From positions 120,377 through 184,376 of the forward strand of contig NZ_AYKS02000084.1 of the NCBI RefSeq assembly GCF_000496755.2: 64,000 nt of DNA. The letters run 5' to 3'. The stretch's first letter is position 1; each line of letters begins with the position of its first letter. Below the pieces are notes generated by a model. The model made no database searches and was not told the DNA's origin. It saw nothing but the letters and a program-made list of their open reading frames with translations. Below, in pieces: positions 50,502 to 59,666 of the stretch. The DNA comes from Serratia sp. DD3 (GTDB lineage Bacteria > Pseudomonadota > Gammaproteobacteria > Enterobacterales > Enterobacteriaceae). Both the position numbers and the translations under genes were made by a program.

Positions 50502-51215
50502 ATGCAAAAAACAAAACGTATTCTGATTGTCGAGGATGACGCTAATATCGCCGAACTTTTGCAATTACATCTGCGCGATGAAGGCTATGACATCAGTCAT
50601 GCTGCTGACGGTAATCTCGGTATGGCGATGCTGGAACAAGGGGGCTGGGATGCCTTGATCCTTGACCTGATGCTGCCGGGCATTGATGGCCTGGAGATCT
50701 GCCGTCGCGCCCGCAATATGACGCGTTATACCCCGATCATCATCATCAGCGCACGTTCCAGTGAAGTGCATCGGATATTGGGGCTCGAGTTGGGGGCGGA
50801 CGACTATCTGGCCAAGCCATTTTCTATGCTGGAATTGGTCGCCCGGGTAAAAGCGCTGTTCCGCCGCCAAGAAGCTATGACCCATAACCTACGCATGGAA
50901 GCAGGAACATTAAGTTGTGCCGGGCTGACTATTGACCCTATCGCCCGCGAAGTTCACCTGAATCAACAGCAGATAGAGCTGACACCGCGTGAATTCGACC
51001 TGCTATACTTTTTTGCCCGCCATCCCGGCAAGGTATTTTCTCGTCTCAACCTGCTCAACCAAGTCTGGGGCTACCAACATGAAGGCTATGAGCATACGGT
51101 TAATACCCATATCAACCGCCTAAGACTCAAAATTGAACGTAATCCGGCAGAGCCCGAACTGATTATCACGGTGTGGGGCAAAGGCTATAAATTCGTGGCG
51201 TCACCGCAAGGATAG
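50502..51215 (+). CDS. OmpR/PhoB-family response regulator
   Basis: This 237-residue response regulator has an N-terminal receiver with the acidic pair D12/D13, phosphoacceptor D55 (LILDLMLPG), switch Ser/Thr in IISARSS and K105 (LAKPFSM), and a C-terminal winged helix (about 138-235; LTPREFDLLYFFARHPGKVF, TVNTHINRLRLKIE). It is directly followed by its sensor kinase with no spacer. The signal and targets are unknown; I do not recognise it as a named E. coli regulator. Confidence 0.93.
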   Translation: MQKTKRILIVEDDANIAELLQLHLRDEGYDISHAADGNLGMAMLEQGGWDALILDLMLPGIDGLEICRRARNMTRYTPIIIISARSSEVHRILGLELGADDYLAKPFSMLELVARVKALFRRQEAMTHNLRMEAGTLSCAGLTIDPIAREVHLNQQQIELTPREFDLLYFFARHPGKVFSRLNLLNQVWGYQHEGYEHTVNTHINRLRLKIERNPAEPELIITVWGKGYKFVASPQG

Positions 51216-52691
51216 ATGATGAAAAACCTCACACTAACACAACGCCTGACGCTGGTTTTTGCCCTGCTACTGTTACTTTGCTGTTCACTCTCTGGCCTGC
51301 TACAGGTGCGCAGCAGCACGCAATATAGCCATGCAGTGATCCAACAACTTTCGGGCAATCTGGCGCAACATATCGCCACCAGCAATCCGTTGTTAAGTTC
51401 AGAAGGCTGGAACAATCAATCCATACGCTCCCTGTTCGATCAACTGATGGCGGTGAACCCCAGTGTGGAAGTTTATCTTCTCGATAAACAAGGCAATATT
51501 GTGGCTGATGCCGCACCACAGGGGCATATAAAGCGCCAAAAAGTCGATTTGTTACCCATCCAATCGTTACTTGAGGGCGCAAAACTACCGGTTTATGGTG
51601 ATGACCCACGTAATCTGACCAATAGAAAAGTGTTTAGCGCCGCGCCATTAACAGTGAATGGCGAGGTGGCCGGTTTCCTCTATGTCGTTCTGCTGGGGGA
51701 GGACTATGATGCTCTGGCCAATAATGCGCAGCTCAACGCCACCCTTTACTCAGCACTCTGGTCAATGGGATTAGTGGTGTTGTTCGGGTTGTTGGCGGGG
51801 AGTATTGCTTTCCATTGGGTTACCCGCCCTATTCGCCGCCTGACTCAGCAGGTTAGCCTGCTCGATAATGAGGGTATCGTTGCCCTGCAAAATTATGCCA
51901 ATACACCCGCAGAAAAGCGTAATAACCACCGTGATGAAGTGAGTCTGTTGCAACAAGCCTTCCGCCGTATGGCGCTACGTATTACCGAGCAGTGGCAAGC
52001 TCTGTCACTGCAGGATCAACAGCGGCGTGAATTCATCGCCAATATCTCTCACGACCTGCGTACCCCACTCACCTCGCTACACGGTTATCTGGAAACCCTG
52101 TCGGTAAAAGCTGCCAGCCTGACGGAAAATGATCGGCAACGTTACCTGGATATTGCCTTGGCTCAGAGCCGTAAAGTGGGCAATCTGGCACAGGAGTTGT
52201 TCGAACTGGCTCGATTGGAATATGGCGTAGTGAAACCGCAGAAAGAACCCTTCTCTTTCAGTGAGCTGGTACAAGATGTCTTCCAGAAATTTGAGCTGGC
52301 GGTGGAAGCGCGTGATCAACAGCTACGGGCCAATATTCAGCCCGGCCTGCCACTGGTCAATGCCGATCTGAGTATGATGGAACGGGTGCTGACCAATTTG
52401 CTGGATAACGCCATCCGCCATACCCCGGCAAATGGCCTGATCGAAGTTAAACTGTGGCTACAGGATGACAAAGTCATGGTGCAGATCAATGACAGTGGGC
52501 CCGGCATTCCACATGAATTGCGGCCGGACCTGTTTATTCGCCCGTCCATTCTCAGCAACGCCCGTCGCCATGTAGGTGGTTTGGGGTTGATGATTGTAAA
52601 ACGTATTCTGCAACTGCATGGCAGCGATATTATTTTGGTGGAGCAACAAACCGGCGCCTGCTTCCGTTTTCCTATCCCTGTTTATCGTTAG
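51216..52691 (+). CDS. Sensor histidine kinase
   Basis: This 491-residue membrane kinase has segment 1 (about 9-31), a periplasmic domain of about 150 residues (VEVYLLDKQGNIVADAAPQG, PAS/Cache-like), segment 2 (about 183-205), HAMP (WVTRPIRRLTQQVSLLDNEG), HisKA with H279 in ISHDLRTPLTSLHGYL, and the HATPase with N-box NLLDNAIRHTP and G-boxes DSGPGIP and GGLGLMIV. The ATG-ATG start abuts the regulator stop codon. The ligand is unknown. Confidence 0.92.
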   Translation: MMKNLTLTQRLTLVFALLLLLCCSLSGLLQVRSSTQYSHAVIQQLSGNLAQHIATSNPLLSSEGWNNQSIRSLFDQLMAVNPSVEVYLLDKQGNIVADAAPQGHIKRQKVDLLPIQSLLEGAKLPVYGDDPRNLTNRKVFSAAPLTVNGEVAGFLYVVLLGEDYDALANNAQLNATLYSALWSMGLVVLFGLLAGSIAFHWVTRPIRRLTQQVSLLDNEGIVALQNYANTPAEKRNNHRDEVSLLQQAFRRMALRITEQWQALSLQDQQRREFIANISHDLRTPLTSLHGYLETLSVKAASLTENDRQRYLDIALAQSRKVGNLAQELFELARLEYGVVKPQKEPFSFSELVQDVFQKFELAVEARDQQLRANIQPGLPLVNADLSMMERVLTNLLDNAIRHTPANGLIEVKLWLQDDKVMVQINDSGPGIPHELRPDLFIRPSILSNARRHVGGLGLMIVKRILQLHGSDIILVEQQTGACFRFPIPVYR

Positions 52692-52874
52692 AGCGTTTCA
52701 AATGGCAGGCAGTAGGCTGGTTTGCCTGCTGCAATGCGGTGGTATATATCAGCACCAGAATGTACTTCCATCTGGAATAATTACCCCCTAGCAAAAATAA
52801 TGGGTTGCTTTACACTGGGCAACTGTCGTCGTTGTTTTTACCCCCGAACGCCAAGAAGCAAAAGGTCAAAAAGG

Positions 52875-53765
52875 ATGTCTTCACCTGCTGTCACCGCCAA
52901 AGCCTCTTCCACCTTGATACCGGTGTGTTTACTGATTATCGCCATGATCTCAATTCAGAGTGGCGCTTCGCTAGCCAAAACGATTTTTCCACTGATTGGT
53001 GCCCAAGGTGTCACCACCCTGCGTTTAGGCATTGGTACCCTGATACTGTTTATTATTTTCCGCCCATGGCGCATGAAGTTTGACGCCGGTAGCCGGTTGC
53101 CGCTGTTGATTTATGGCTTGTCACTGGGGGGGATGAATTACCTGTTTTACCTTTCGTTACGTACCGTACCCTTGGGTATTGCGGTCGCGTTGGAGTTTAC
53201 CGGGCCATTGGCGGTGGCGATGTTCTCTTCCCGCCGCCCGATTGATTTTGTCTGGGTGCTACTGGCAATTGCCGGGCTGTGGTTTTTGCTCCCTCTCGGC
53301 CATAACATGGGTCAAATCGACCTTCTGGGTGCCCTTTGTGCGCTGGGGGCTGGTGCCTGCTGGGCCATTTATATTCTCTCCGGCCAGAAAGCCGGCGGAG
53401 ACCACGGGCCAGGCACGGTAGCGGTTGGCTCATTAATCGCCGCGTTGGTGTTTTGCCCGCTGGGTGCCTGGCAAACCGGCAGTGCACTGCTGAATGTCGA
53501 TGTGCTCCCCGTGGCTTTGGGGGTGGCCATTCTCTCTACCGCGCTGCCTTACTCGTTAGAGATTATCGCGCTACCTCAAATCCCGGCACGAACCTTTGGT
53601 ACCTTGATGAGCCTGGAACCTGCCTTGGCCGCCCTTTCGGGGATGATTTTCCTTAATGAACTTCTTACCCCAATACAATGGCTGGCAATGGCTGCCATTA
53701 TGGTGGCATCGATGGGTGCCACATTGACCATCAAGCCGAAACCGACGATAGAGAGTCTCTCGTAG
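52875..53765 (+). CDS. rhtA: Threonine/homoserine exporter RhtA (EamA family)
   Basis: This 296-residue protein (E. coli RhtA has 295) has ten membrane segments in two EamA repeats. Matches include ISIQSGASLAKTIFPLIGAQ, GIAVALEFTGPLAVAMFSSR, GAGACWAIYILSGQKAGG and RTFGTLMSLEPALAALSGMI. It exports threonine, homoserine and related amino acids. ATG 52875 is chosen: upstream in-frame codons do not resemble the family, and AAAGG lies 9 bases before it. Confidence 0.94.
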   Translation: MSSPAVTAKASSTLIPVCLLIIAMISIQSGASLAKTIFPLIGAQGVTTLRLGIGTLILFIIFRPWRMKFDAGSRLPLLIYGLSLGGMNYLFYLSLRTVPLGIAVALEFTGPLAVAMFSSRRPIDFVWVLLAIAGLWFLLPLGHNMGQIDLLGALCALGAGACWAIYILSGQKAGGDHGPGTVAVGSLIAALVFCPLGAWQTGSALLNVDVLPVALGVAILSTALPYSLEIIALPQIPARTFGTLMSLEPALAALSGMIFLNELLTPIQWLAMAAIMVASMGATLTIKPKPTIESLS

Positions 53766-53770
53766 CGCTC

Positions 53771-54345
<575 letters not shown>

Positions 54346-54351
54346 ACAGAC

Positions 54352-54427
54352 TATACCCTAACTAATTCGAGTTGCAGGACAAAGCACAAAGCGTTTTGTC
54401 CTGCAACTTCATTTAACTTGGGTATAT
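54352..54427. repeat. Palindromic repeat between yhcH-like gene and phoX
   Basis: GTTGCAGGACAAA (54371-54383) and its exact complement (54395-54407) form a 13-bp stem, flanked by TATACCCTAACTAATTCGA and ATTTAACTTGGGTATATAG. It is a complete compact member of the family, placed as a bidirectional terminator between convergent genes. Confidence 0.75.
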
Positions 54428-54430
54428 AGA

Positions 54431-56488
54431 TTAAACGGCGACTTCTTTTCCATCGAGTTTACGGATCACCACAGTAGCAGCACGTGGGCGAAGCTCAACG
54501 CCTGCTGGTGTGATTTCAGCAGCATTATTTGAATAAGGCCAGTTACCCGGATGCTGAATGTTAGCAAATACCGTTGTGTAATCAGGACTTATAGCAAAAC
54601 CTGTGACTTCAGAATCGTTTGGACCAACGAAAAAGCGTTTTAATTCCATCTGGTTTTGGGCTGTCACAGTGGTTTGCTTATTGGCACTATCAACCAGTGT
54701 AGATGGAACAATCGCCAGCATTTGATCGTTAGTATCTTCGGCAACCTCTTTGGCACCATTATCGGTTTGTATCCATAAGATCCCGCGTTTATCAAAAGCA
54801 AGTCCATCAGGGCTGGCAAACTGATTTAGATCCGTTAAGCCGGAGAGGTTTGTTTCATCATTACCATCACTTGGCGAGCCAAATACAAAAATATCCCAGG
54901 TAAATTCAGTCTCTTCATTACCTTCATCCCAACGAATAATATGCCCAAAGTTATTTTTTAGCCTTGGGTTTGCTGGGTTGGCTTCGGTACGTTGCGAGTT
55001 ATTCGTCAGCGTCAGATAGACCGAACCTGTGAAAGGATCAACCGCGCACCACTCAGGGCGATCCATTGGCGTTGCACCCAGTAAGTCTGCTGCACCTGCC
55101 GTATTAAGGATAATATCAGCAAGACTTGCAAAGCTATCACCTAAGGTTTTACCATCGGTAGTTTGACTATCTAAAGTCAATGGCAGCCAGACACCACCAC
55201 CATTCTCGTTAAACTTAGCAGCATATAATGTACCGTCATTCATATACTTATCACCGATTTCGAGGCGATTGCTGCTGTTGGCATCCTGTGGGTTCCAAGG
55301 TGCTGCCGACACGAATTTATACAGATACTCAAAACGCGAATCATGGCCAGAGTAAAATACCACGGGTTTACCTTCACTCAACTTACCGAATGTACAACCT
55401 TCGTGGCGGAAACGCCCTAAGGCTGTGCGCTTAATTGCGCGCGATGTGGGATTATATGGGTCAATTTCAACGATATAACCATGGCCGTTGGCTTCATTAC
55501 GATAATCATCCCGAGCACTAGTACCCTTAGGCGTCACATCAAAGCGACTAAACTCATCAAGGCGCTCTTCATCTTGACCCGCAAGTCCATCCCAACCATA
55601 ATTGGTTGATTTTTTACTGATGCCTATTCGAATTTGATCGGGGGTAAGTGTGCCACGGTTAACGAAATACCCAGGCCAGTTTTCCTCACATGTGAGGTAA
55701 GTACCCCAAGGGGTATAACCATTACCGCAGTTATTTAAAGTGCCGCGTGCTTCACTGCCATCTGGGGAGTAGCGGGTTTCAAGCAGTGGAGAATAGGCGA
55801 GAGGTCCAGCGATATCCATCACTGTTGCGCCGGTAAAGCGGCGATTATGCCTATCGTTATACACAACGTCCCACTGATTATTCGTCAGCTTGATTCTGAC
55901 AACAGACACTCCGTGAGCATTAATTTCCTTACGCACTTCATCGACAATGGTGCGTAAACCAGTCGTTTCATCGACCGTTGGGCCTTTAGGGTGTAAGGCC
56001 ATTTCATCGATATATTCATGGTTAATACACAATAAACCGTCATCACCTGCTTGGTTCAGTGGGAAGAAATGCATGCCATCGTGGTGCATACCCACCGAGT
56101 TTGCTTGGTCATCCGCGGTATTGCTACCATCAGCTTTCCATGGGGCAGCCTTGGCATTTAATGGCGTTCCCCATGGCGCAAGAACTTGAGCCATATAACC
56201 TTCAGGAACGACTACCGCATCTAAGCGTGCACCCTTTACTGAGGTAAAGTTAAGCTTAGCGCTACTTTGAGTTGGTGGTAATGGTGTTACAGGCTCAGTA
56301 AAGGTTGATGAAGAGGAACTACCAGAATCACATCCAGTCAACCCCATGCCTGCAAAGGCTGCCATCGCCCCAAGACCTAATCCACTTTTGACAAGATTAC
56401 GACGAGATAAATGTTTATCCAACACTTGATTAAAAGGTTCGTTATTACTTTTATTATAGCGTGTAGGATCAAAGGTAGCTTTGCTCAT
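54431..56488 (-). CDS. PhoX-type alkaline phosphatase family protein (DUF839), Tat-exported
   Basis: This 685-residue protein has a twin-arginine signal (SRRNLVKSGLGLGAMAAFAG; R29, R30) ending in LTGC (C53), so it may be a Tat-exported lipoprotein. The body carries PhoX family blocks: GMHHDGMHFFPLNQAGDDGL, INHEYIDEMALHPKGP, TYLTCEENWPGYF, RFRHEGCTFGKLSEGKPVVF and a beta-propeller layout. PhoX enzymes are Ca2+/Fe3+ phosphatases; activity here is inferred. Ser-rich linker residues follow the lipobox. No Pho box was identified upstream. Confidence 0.85.
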   Translation of the reverse strand: MSKATFDPTRYNKSNNEPFNQVLDKHLSRRNLVKSGLGLGAMAAFAGMGLTGCDSGSSSSSTFTEPVTPLPPTQSSAKLNFTSVKGARLDAVVVPEGYMAQVLAPWGTPLNAKAAPWKADGSNTADDQANSVGMHHDGMHFFPLNQAGDDGLLCINHEYIDEMALHPKGPTVDETTGLRTIVDEVRKEINAHGVSVVRIKLTNNQWDVVYNDRHNRRFTGATVMDIAGPLAYSPLLETRYSPDGSEARGTLNNCGNGYTPWGTYLTCEENWPGYFVNRGTLTPDQIRIGISKKSTNYGWDGLAGQDEERLDEFSRFDVTPKGTSARDDYRNEANGHGYIVEIDPYNPTSRAIKRTALGRFRHEGCTFGKLSEGKPVVFYSGHDSRFEYLYKFVSAAPWNPQDANSSNRLEIGDKYMNDGTLYAAKFNENGGGVWLPLTLDSQTTDGKTLGDSFASLADIILNTAGAADLLGATPMDRPEWCAVDPFTGSVYLTLTNNSQRTEANPANPRLKNNFGHIIRWDEGNEETEFTWDIFVFGSPSDGNDETNLSGLTDLNQFASPDGLAFDKRGILWIQTDNGAKEVAEDTNDQMLAIVPSTLVDSANKQTTVTAQNQMELKRFFVGPNDSEVTGFAISPDYTTVFANIQHPGNWPYSNNAAEITPAGVELRPRAATVVIRKLDGKEVAV

Positions 56489-56639
56489 ATTTTACTCCAG
56501 CTAGTACGAAGAATGAGATTTCGTCGCCGACTGTAAACTATCAATATGACACTAAAACTGATTTTATATGATAGTAATGCTGCAGTAGCTTATATAATCC
56601 GATATTGCGCATTTAATGTAGGAATAAATTTGCCTGTAG

Positions 56640-56960
56640 CGCTCACCTAATACCTCCGAAATGGTCTGTTGGTCTGCTCGCTGCGATGACTTGATACAAG
56701 GTGCTGACATCGGCGTCGAAAAGGGCATCGAGACAACGGCCAAGCACATCATCATTGAGGTCCTCCGCATTGTCAGTACCGATAACTCTTTGTAAACAAA
56801 AGAAGAGCGATGTAATGTTGAGAACATCGGATGTACAAGTGAGAGAAAGCCCGTGTCTAAACACGGAACTTTCCGCACCAGTGCTGGAAGCAGCAAACCT
56901 GCATAGTGATCAACCTCAGGCAGGTATTGAACCCTGAGCATGGATTGTCAATTACAGCCT
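56640..56960 (-). pseudogene. Transposase N-terminal remnant, IS1634/IS4-like
   Basis: On the minus strand the frame near 56864-56660 reads DVLNITSLFFCLQRVIGTDN, then AEDLNDDVLGRCLDALFDAD, ending soon after in a stop. The LNDDVLGRxLD block and the residues before it resemble the N-terminal domain of IS1634-type transposases. Preceding codons continue the similarity only in other frames (LPEVDHYAGLL), and the catalytic domain is absent. It fills most of the 525-bp gap between phoX and the phosphatase gene. The family call is from memory and tentative. Confidence 0.5.
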
Positions 56961-57013
56961 TGTTGCATTTGCGACGTCCTCCCCTTTCCTGATGATCAGA
57001 GCGAGCCGGGTGA

Positions 57014-57511
57014 TTATTCGTAAGCGTATTTCTTGACAAGATAATTTACCTGAACAGGCGAGGTCAGCGATTTAGGCCTGATTAGCTGGATCTGAGTTTT
57101 CACCTGAACCGGAGCATAGCCCAATTCAAGCATCAGAATAGCCGCCATCATACCTGTGCGGCCTGAACCACCGTGACAATGGATCACTATGGTCGCGCCT
57201 GACTCAACTAACCCCAACAAAATAGCCTTCTGTTGAGCAAATGCCTGCGCAAATGGCTCTCCTGGCGCACAGCTATCTTCAACGGGAAAGTGATACCAGT
57301 CCATACGAAGTTCAGCACATAGCGACGGTAGCGTATCGGCTTGCTTTTCAGTCAGTTCAACCATCGTCATCATGGTGATAACGGCTCGAGCACCTGCTTC
57401 TTTTAATGATTTTAAGGAATCAATAATGGAAACCCCTTTAGTTCCAGGGCAAGGGGTAAAAATCAGTTGAGCGCCATTGTCTAAGATAAGAATGTCAAAC
57501 GGATGTATCAT
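57014..57511 (-). CDS. Cysteine-based dual-specificity/tyrosine phosphatase-like protein
   Basis: This 165-residue protein has the PTP/DSP catalytic loop HCHGGSGRTG (C112, R118) and a likely general acid D79 in FPVEDSCAP. It lacks a signal peptide, so it acts in the cytoplasm. The substrate is unknown. ATG 57511 with GGAG 9 bases upstream is preferred over a GTG 30 bp earlier. It lies next to an IS relic and is divergent from a flavin reductase-like gene. Confidence 0.85.
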   Translation of the reverse strand: MIHPFDILILDNGAQLIFTPCPGTKGVSIIDSLKSLKEAGARAVITMMTMVELTEKQADTLPSLCAELRMDWYHFPVEDSCAPGEPFAQAFAQQKAILLGLVESGATIVIHCHGGSGRTGMMAAILMLELGYAPVQVKTQIQLIRPKSLTSPVQVNYLVKKYAYE

Positions 57512-57655
57512 CGATAAAACTCCATACTTACTTTCATACACTTTAATTTATCAGGCTAATATTCCGCCTCTAACAGCAAAAAAGCCAGCAAGCTGCTTGC
57601 AGCCAACAGTAAAACGGTCAAAATAAGGCATTATTCCTACTTGATAAAAACAGTT

Positions 57656-58294
57656 ATGCATAGCAAACCCTATTATTACTACGAACCTGCCTCCGGGCAT
57701 GGTCTCGCACACGATCCGTTAAACGCCATTATCGGCCCACGGCCAATCGGCTGGATCTCATCACTCAGCGCTAACGGCCAGCGCAATCTGGCACCCTATA
57801 GCTTCTTCAACTGTTTTAATTATCACCCCCCGATCATCGGCTTTGCCAGTGTCGGCTGGAAAGACAGTGTCGCCAACATTGTGGAGACCGGTGAGTTTGT
57901 CTGGAACTTAGCCACGCGACCGCTGGCAGAAGCCATGAACAACAGTTCCGCATCATTACCCCGTGGGGAGGATGAATTTGCGTTTGCTGGGTTGACCGCC
58001 ATCCCGGGGCAAAAGGTCAAGGCAGAACGGGTGGCAGAAAGCCCGGTGAACTTTGAGTGCCGGTTAACCCAGTGTATCCAGTTGCAAACCGCTAATAGGG
58101 AAAACCTGGAGACTTGGCTGGTGTTGGGGGAAGTGGTAGCCGTACATATTGCTACCCACTTACTGGATGAACAGGGTGTCTACCAGACCGCAGCGGCACA
58201 GCCGATATTCCGGGCTGGCGGCCCTACCGCCTATTACGGGATCTCTGAACAACATCGGTTTGATCTGGTACGCCCCGATGTACGTAAATCGTAA
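57656..58294 (+). CDS. Flavin reductase-like domain protein
   Basis: This 212-residue FMN-binding split-barrel protein of the flavin reductase-like group has PLNAIIGPRPIGWISSLSAN, LAPYSFFNCFNYHPPIIGFA and the C-terminal VYQTAAAQPIFRAGGPTAYY. Such proteins reduce flavin or act as oxidoreductases; the substrate is not known. The start is ATG 57656; the upstream TTG is less likely, and neither has a strong ribosome-binding site. Confidence 0.85.
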   Translation: MHSKPYYYYEPASGHGLAHDPLNAIIGPRPIGWISSLSANGQRNLAPYSFFNCFNYHPPIIGFASVGWKDSVANIVETGEFVWNLATRPLAEAMNNSSASLPRGEDEFAFAGLTAIPGQKVKAERVAESPVNFECRLTQCIQLQTANRENLETWLVLGEVVAVHIATHLLDEQGVYQTAAAQPIFRAGGPTAYYGISEQHRFDLVRPDVRKS

Positions 58295-58322
58295 AACCAT
58301 CGCTCAGTAGCCCATAGCCGGT

Positions 58323-58955
58323 TTATCGACGCCGCCGCTCAATCTCCGCCGCCAACTGCTGTTGTGCGGCATCACCCGCACCGAGTGCGGCGACCACCCC
58401 ATTGATATCAGCACTATTGCGGTTCTGGCTCATTTTCCATTTACCCTCACGCCGAGTAACGGTGATTTCAACTCCGACAATCGCTTTCATCATGGCTGAA
58501 AGATAATCCGCTGGCGCATCTTCAACCTGCCAGGGTTGCTGCTGCTTCGCTTCCTGTTGCGCGGTTAACGCAACCAGTTGTTGGTGCAGCCAGTCTGCCT
58601 GTTCTATCACCTTGGGGATGCCCCACATCTGCACCATCTCATAATTCCAGGTAGGAACCACTTTCCCTGTCTGGCGTTTGGTTTCATACCAACCTGGCGA
58701 GATATAGCCTTGTGCCCCCTGAAATACCACCAAGCATTCCTGCGCTGATTGCAGTAGTTGCCAATGGGGATTGGCGCGTGATAGATGCGCTCGCAGTATG
58801 ACCTGCCCTTGATCATCACTATCAACCAGAAAGGGAACCGGGTCTGCCTGCAACCCAAGAGAACTCTGATTGATCAGCAAACCTAAAGGATTGGCGCGCA
58901 CTAATGCCAATTGGCTGGCTAAGTCGTCTTCACGGAATGCGGCTGGTTGATACAT
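58323..58955 (-). CDS. paiB: FMN-binding negative transcriptional regulator, PaiB family
   Basis: This 210-residue protein of the PaiB family begins MYQPAAFREDD and has LLINQSSLGLQADPVPFLVD, VVFQGAQGYISPGWYETK and VVPTWNYEMVQMWG, all diagnostic. In Bacillus PaiB represses sporulation and degradative genes; in proteobacteria the role is unclear and it may simply bind a flavin. It is convergent with the flavin reductase-like gene. Confidence 0.92.
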   Translation of the reverse strand: MYQPAAFREDDLASQLALVRANPLGLLINQSSLGLQADPVPFLVDSDDQGQVILRAHLSRANPHWQLLQSAQECLVVFQGAQGYISPGWYETKRQTGKVVPTWNYEMVQMWGIPKVIEQADWLHQQLVALTAQQEAKQQQPWQVEDAPADYLSAMMKAIVGVEITVTRREGKWKMSQNRNSADINGVVAALGAGDAAQQQLAAEIERRRR

Positions 58956-59121
58956 AGGGTGTCAATTCCTTAACGTTGTAGAGGATACTTAGGATGAGTC
59001 CCAATTTACCTGATGGTGGCAGTGCAGTAATATAGCGCGTAACTAGCCAATTTACGTCCATCACGCCCTCACCTAAATGAGCTGAGTAGAGAAATTTATC
59101 TCGAATTACATAGGTTAAAAA

Positions 59122-59664
59122 ATGGAAATTTATATAGGCCTGGCTGTTATTGCCGTTGTACTTCTCTGGGTAATCATCACCTATAACCGCTTTATCTCCC
59201 TACGCCGTTTCAAAGACGAAGCTTGGAGTGGCATTTCAGTACAACTGAAACGCCGTCATGACTTGGCCCCTAATCTGCTCAGTTTGGTGAAGCGTTATGC
59301 GCAGCACGAAAAAGAGTTACTGGAAGAGATTGCTCGTCAGCGTAGTAATCTCACTGGCAGCCCGAGTCAAATTGCCGAAGATGAGCGGCAGTATTCAGGG
59401 ACTCTGGGGCGTATCTTCGCGCTGGCGGAAGCTTATCCGGAACTGAAAGCCAATGAGAACTTTCTCTCTCTGCAACAGACCCTGGCTGAAATAGAAGAGC
59501 AACTGCAGATGGCTCGCCGCTATTTCAACGGTACCGTGCGCGATTTAAATATCCTGGTAGAGTCCTTCCCCAGTTTGCTGTTGGCCCGTTTGTTCAATTT
59601 TAAAACCGAAGCGTTTTTCGAACTCGACAACCCTGAAGATGCTAGCGTACCTAGGATGGATTAA
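59122..59664 (+). CDS. lemA: LemA family protein
   Basis: This 180-residue protein has an N-terminal membrane helix (about 3-22) followed by the LemA helical domain: YNRFISLRRFKDEAWSGISV, LKRRHDLAPNLLSLVKRYA, NENFLSLQQTLAEIEEQLQM, ARRYFNGTVRDLN. LemA proteins are often encoded next to DUF2207 or TPM-domain membrane proteins; the function is unknown. The stop is 2 bp before the DUF2207 gene, whose ribosome-binding site lies inside lemA. Confidence 0.93.
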   Translation: MEIYIGLAVIAVVLLWVIITYNRFISLRRFKDEAWSGISVQLKRRHDLAPNLLSLVKRYAQHEKELLEEIARQRSNLTGSPSQIAEDERQYSGTLGRIFALAEAYPELKANENFLSLQQTLAEIEEQLQMARRYFNGTVRDLNILVESFPSLLLARLFNFKTEAFFELDNPEDASVPRMD

Positions 59665-59666
59665 AA

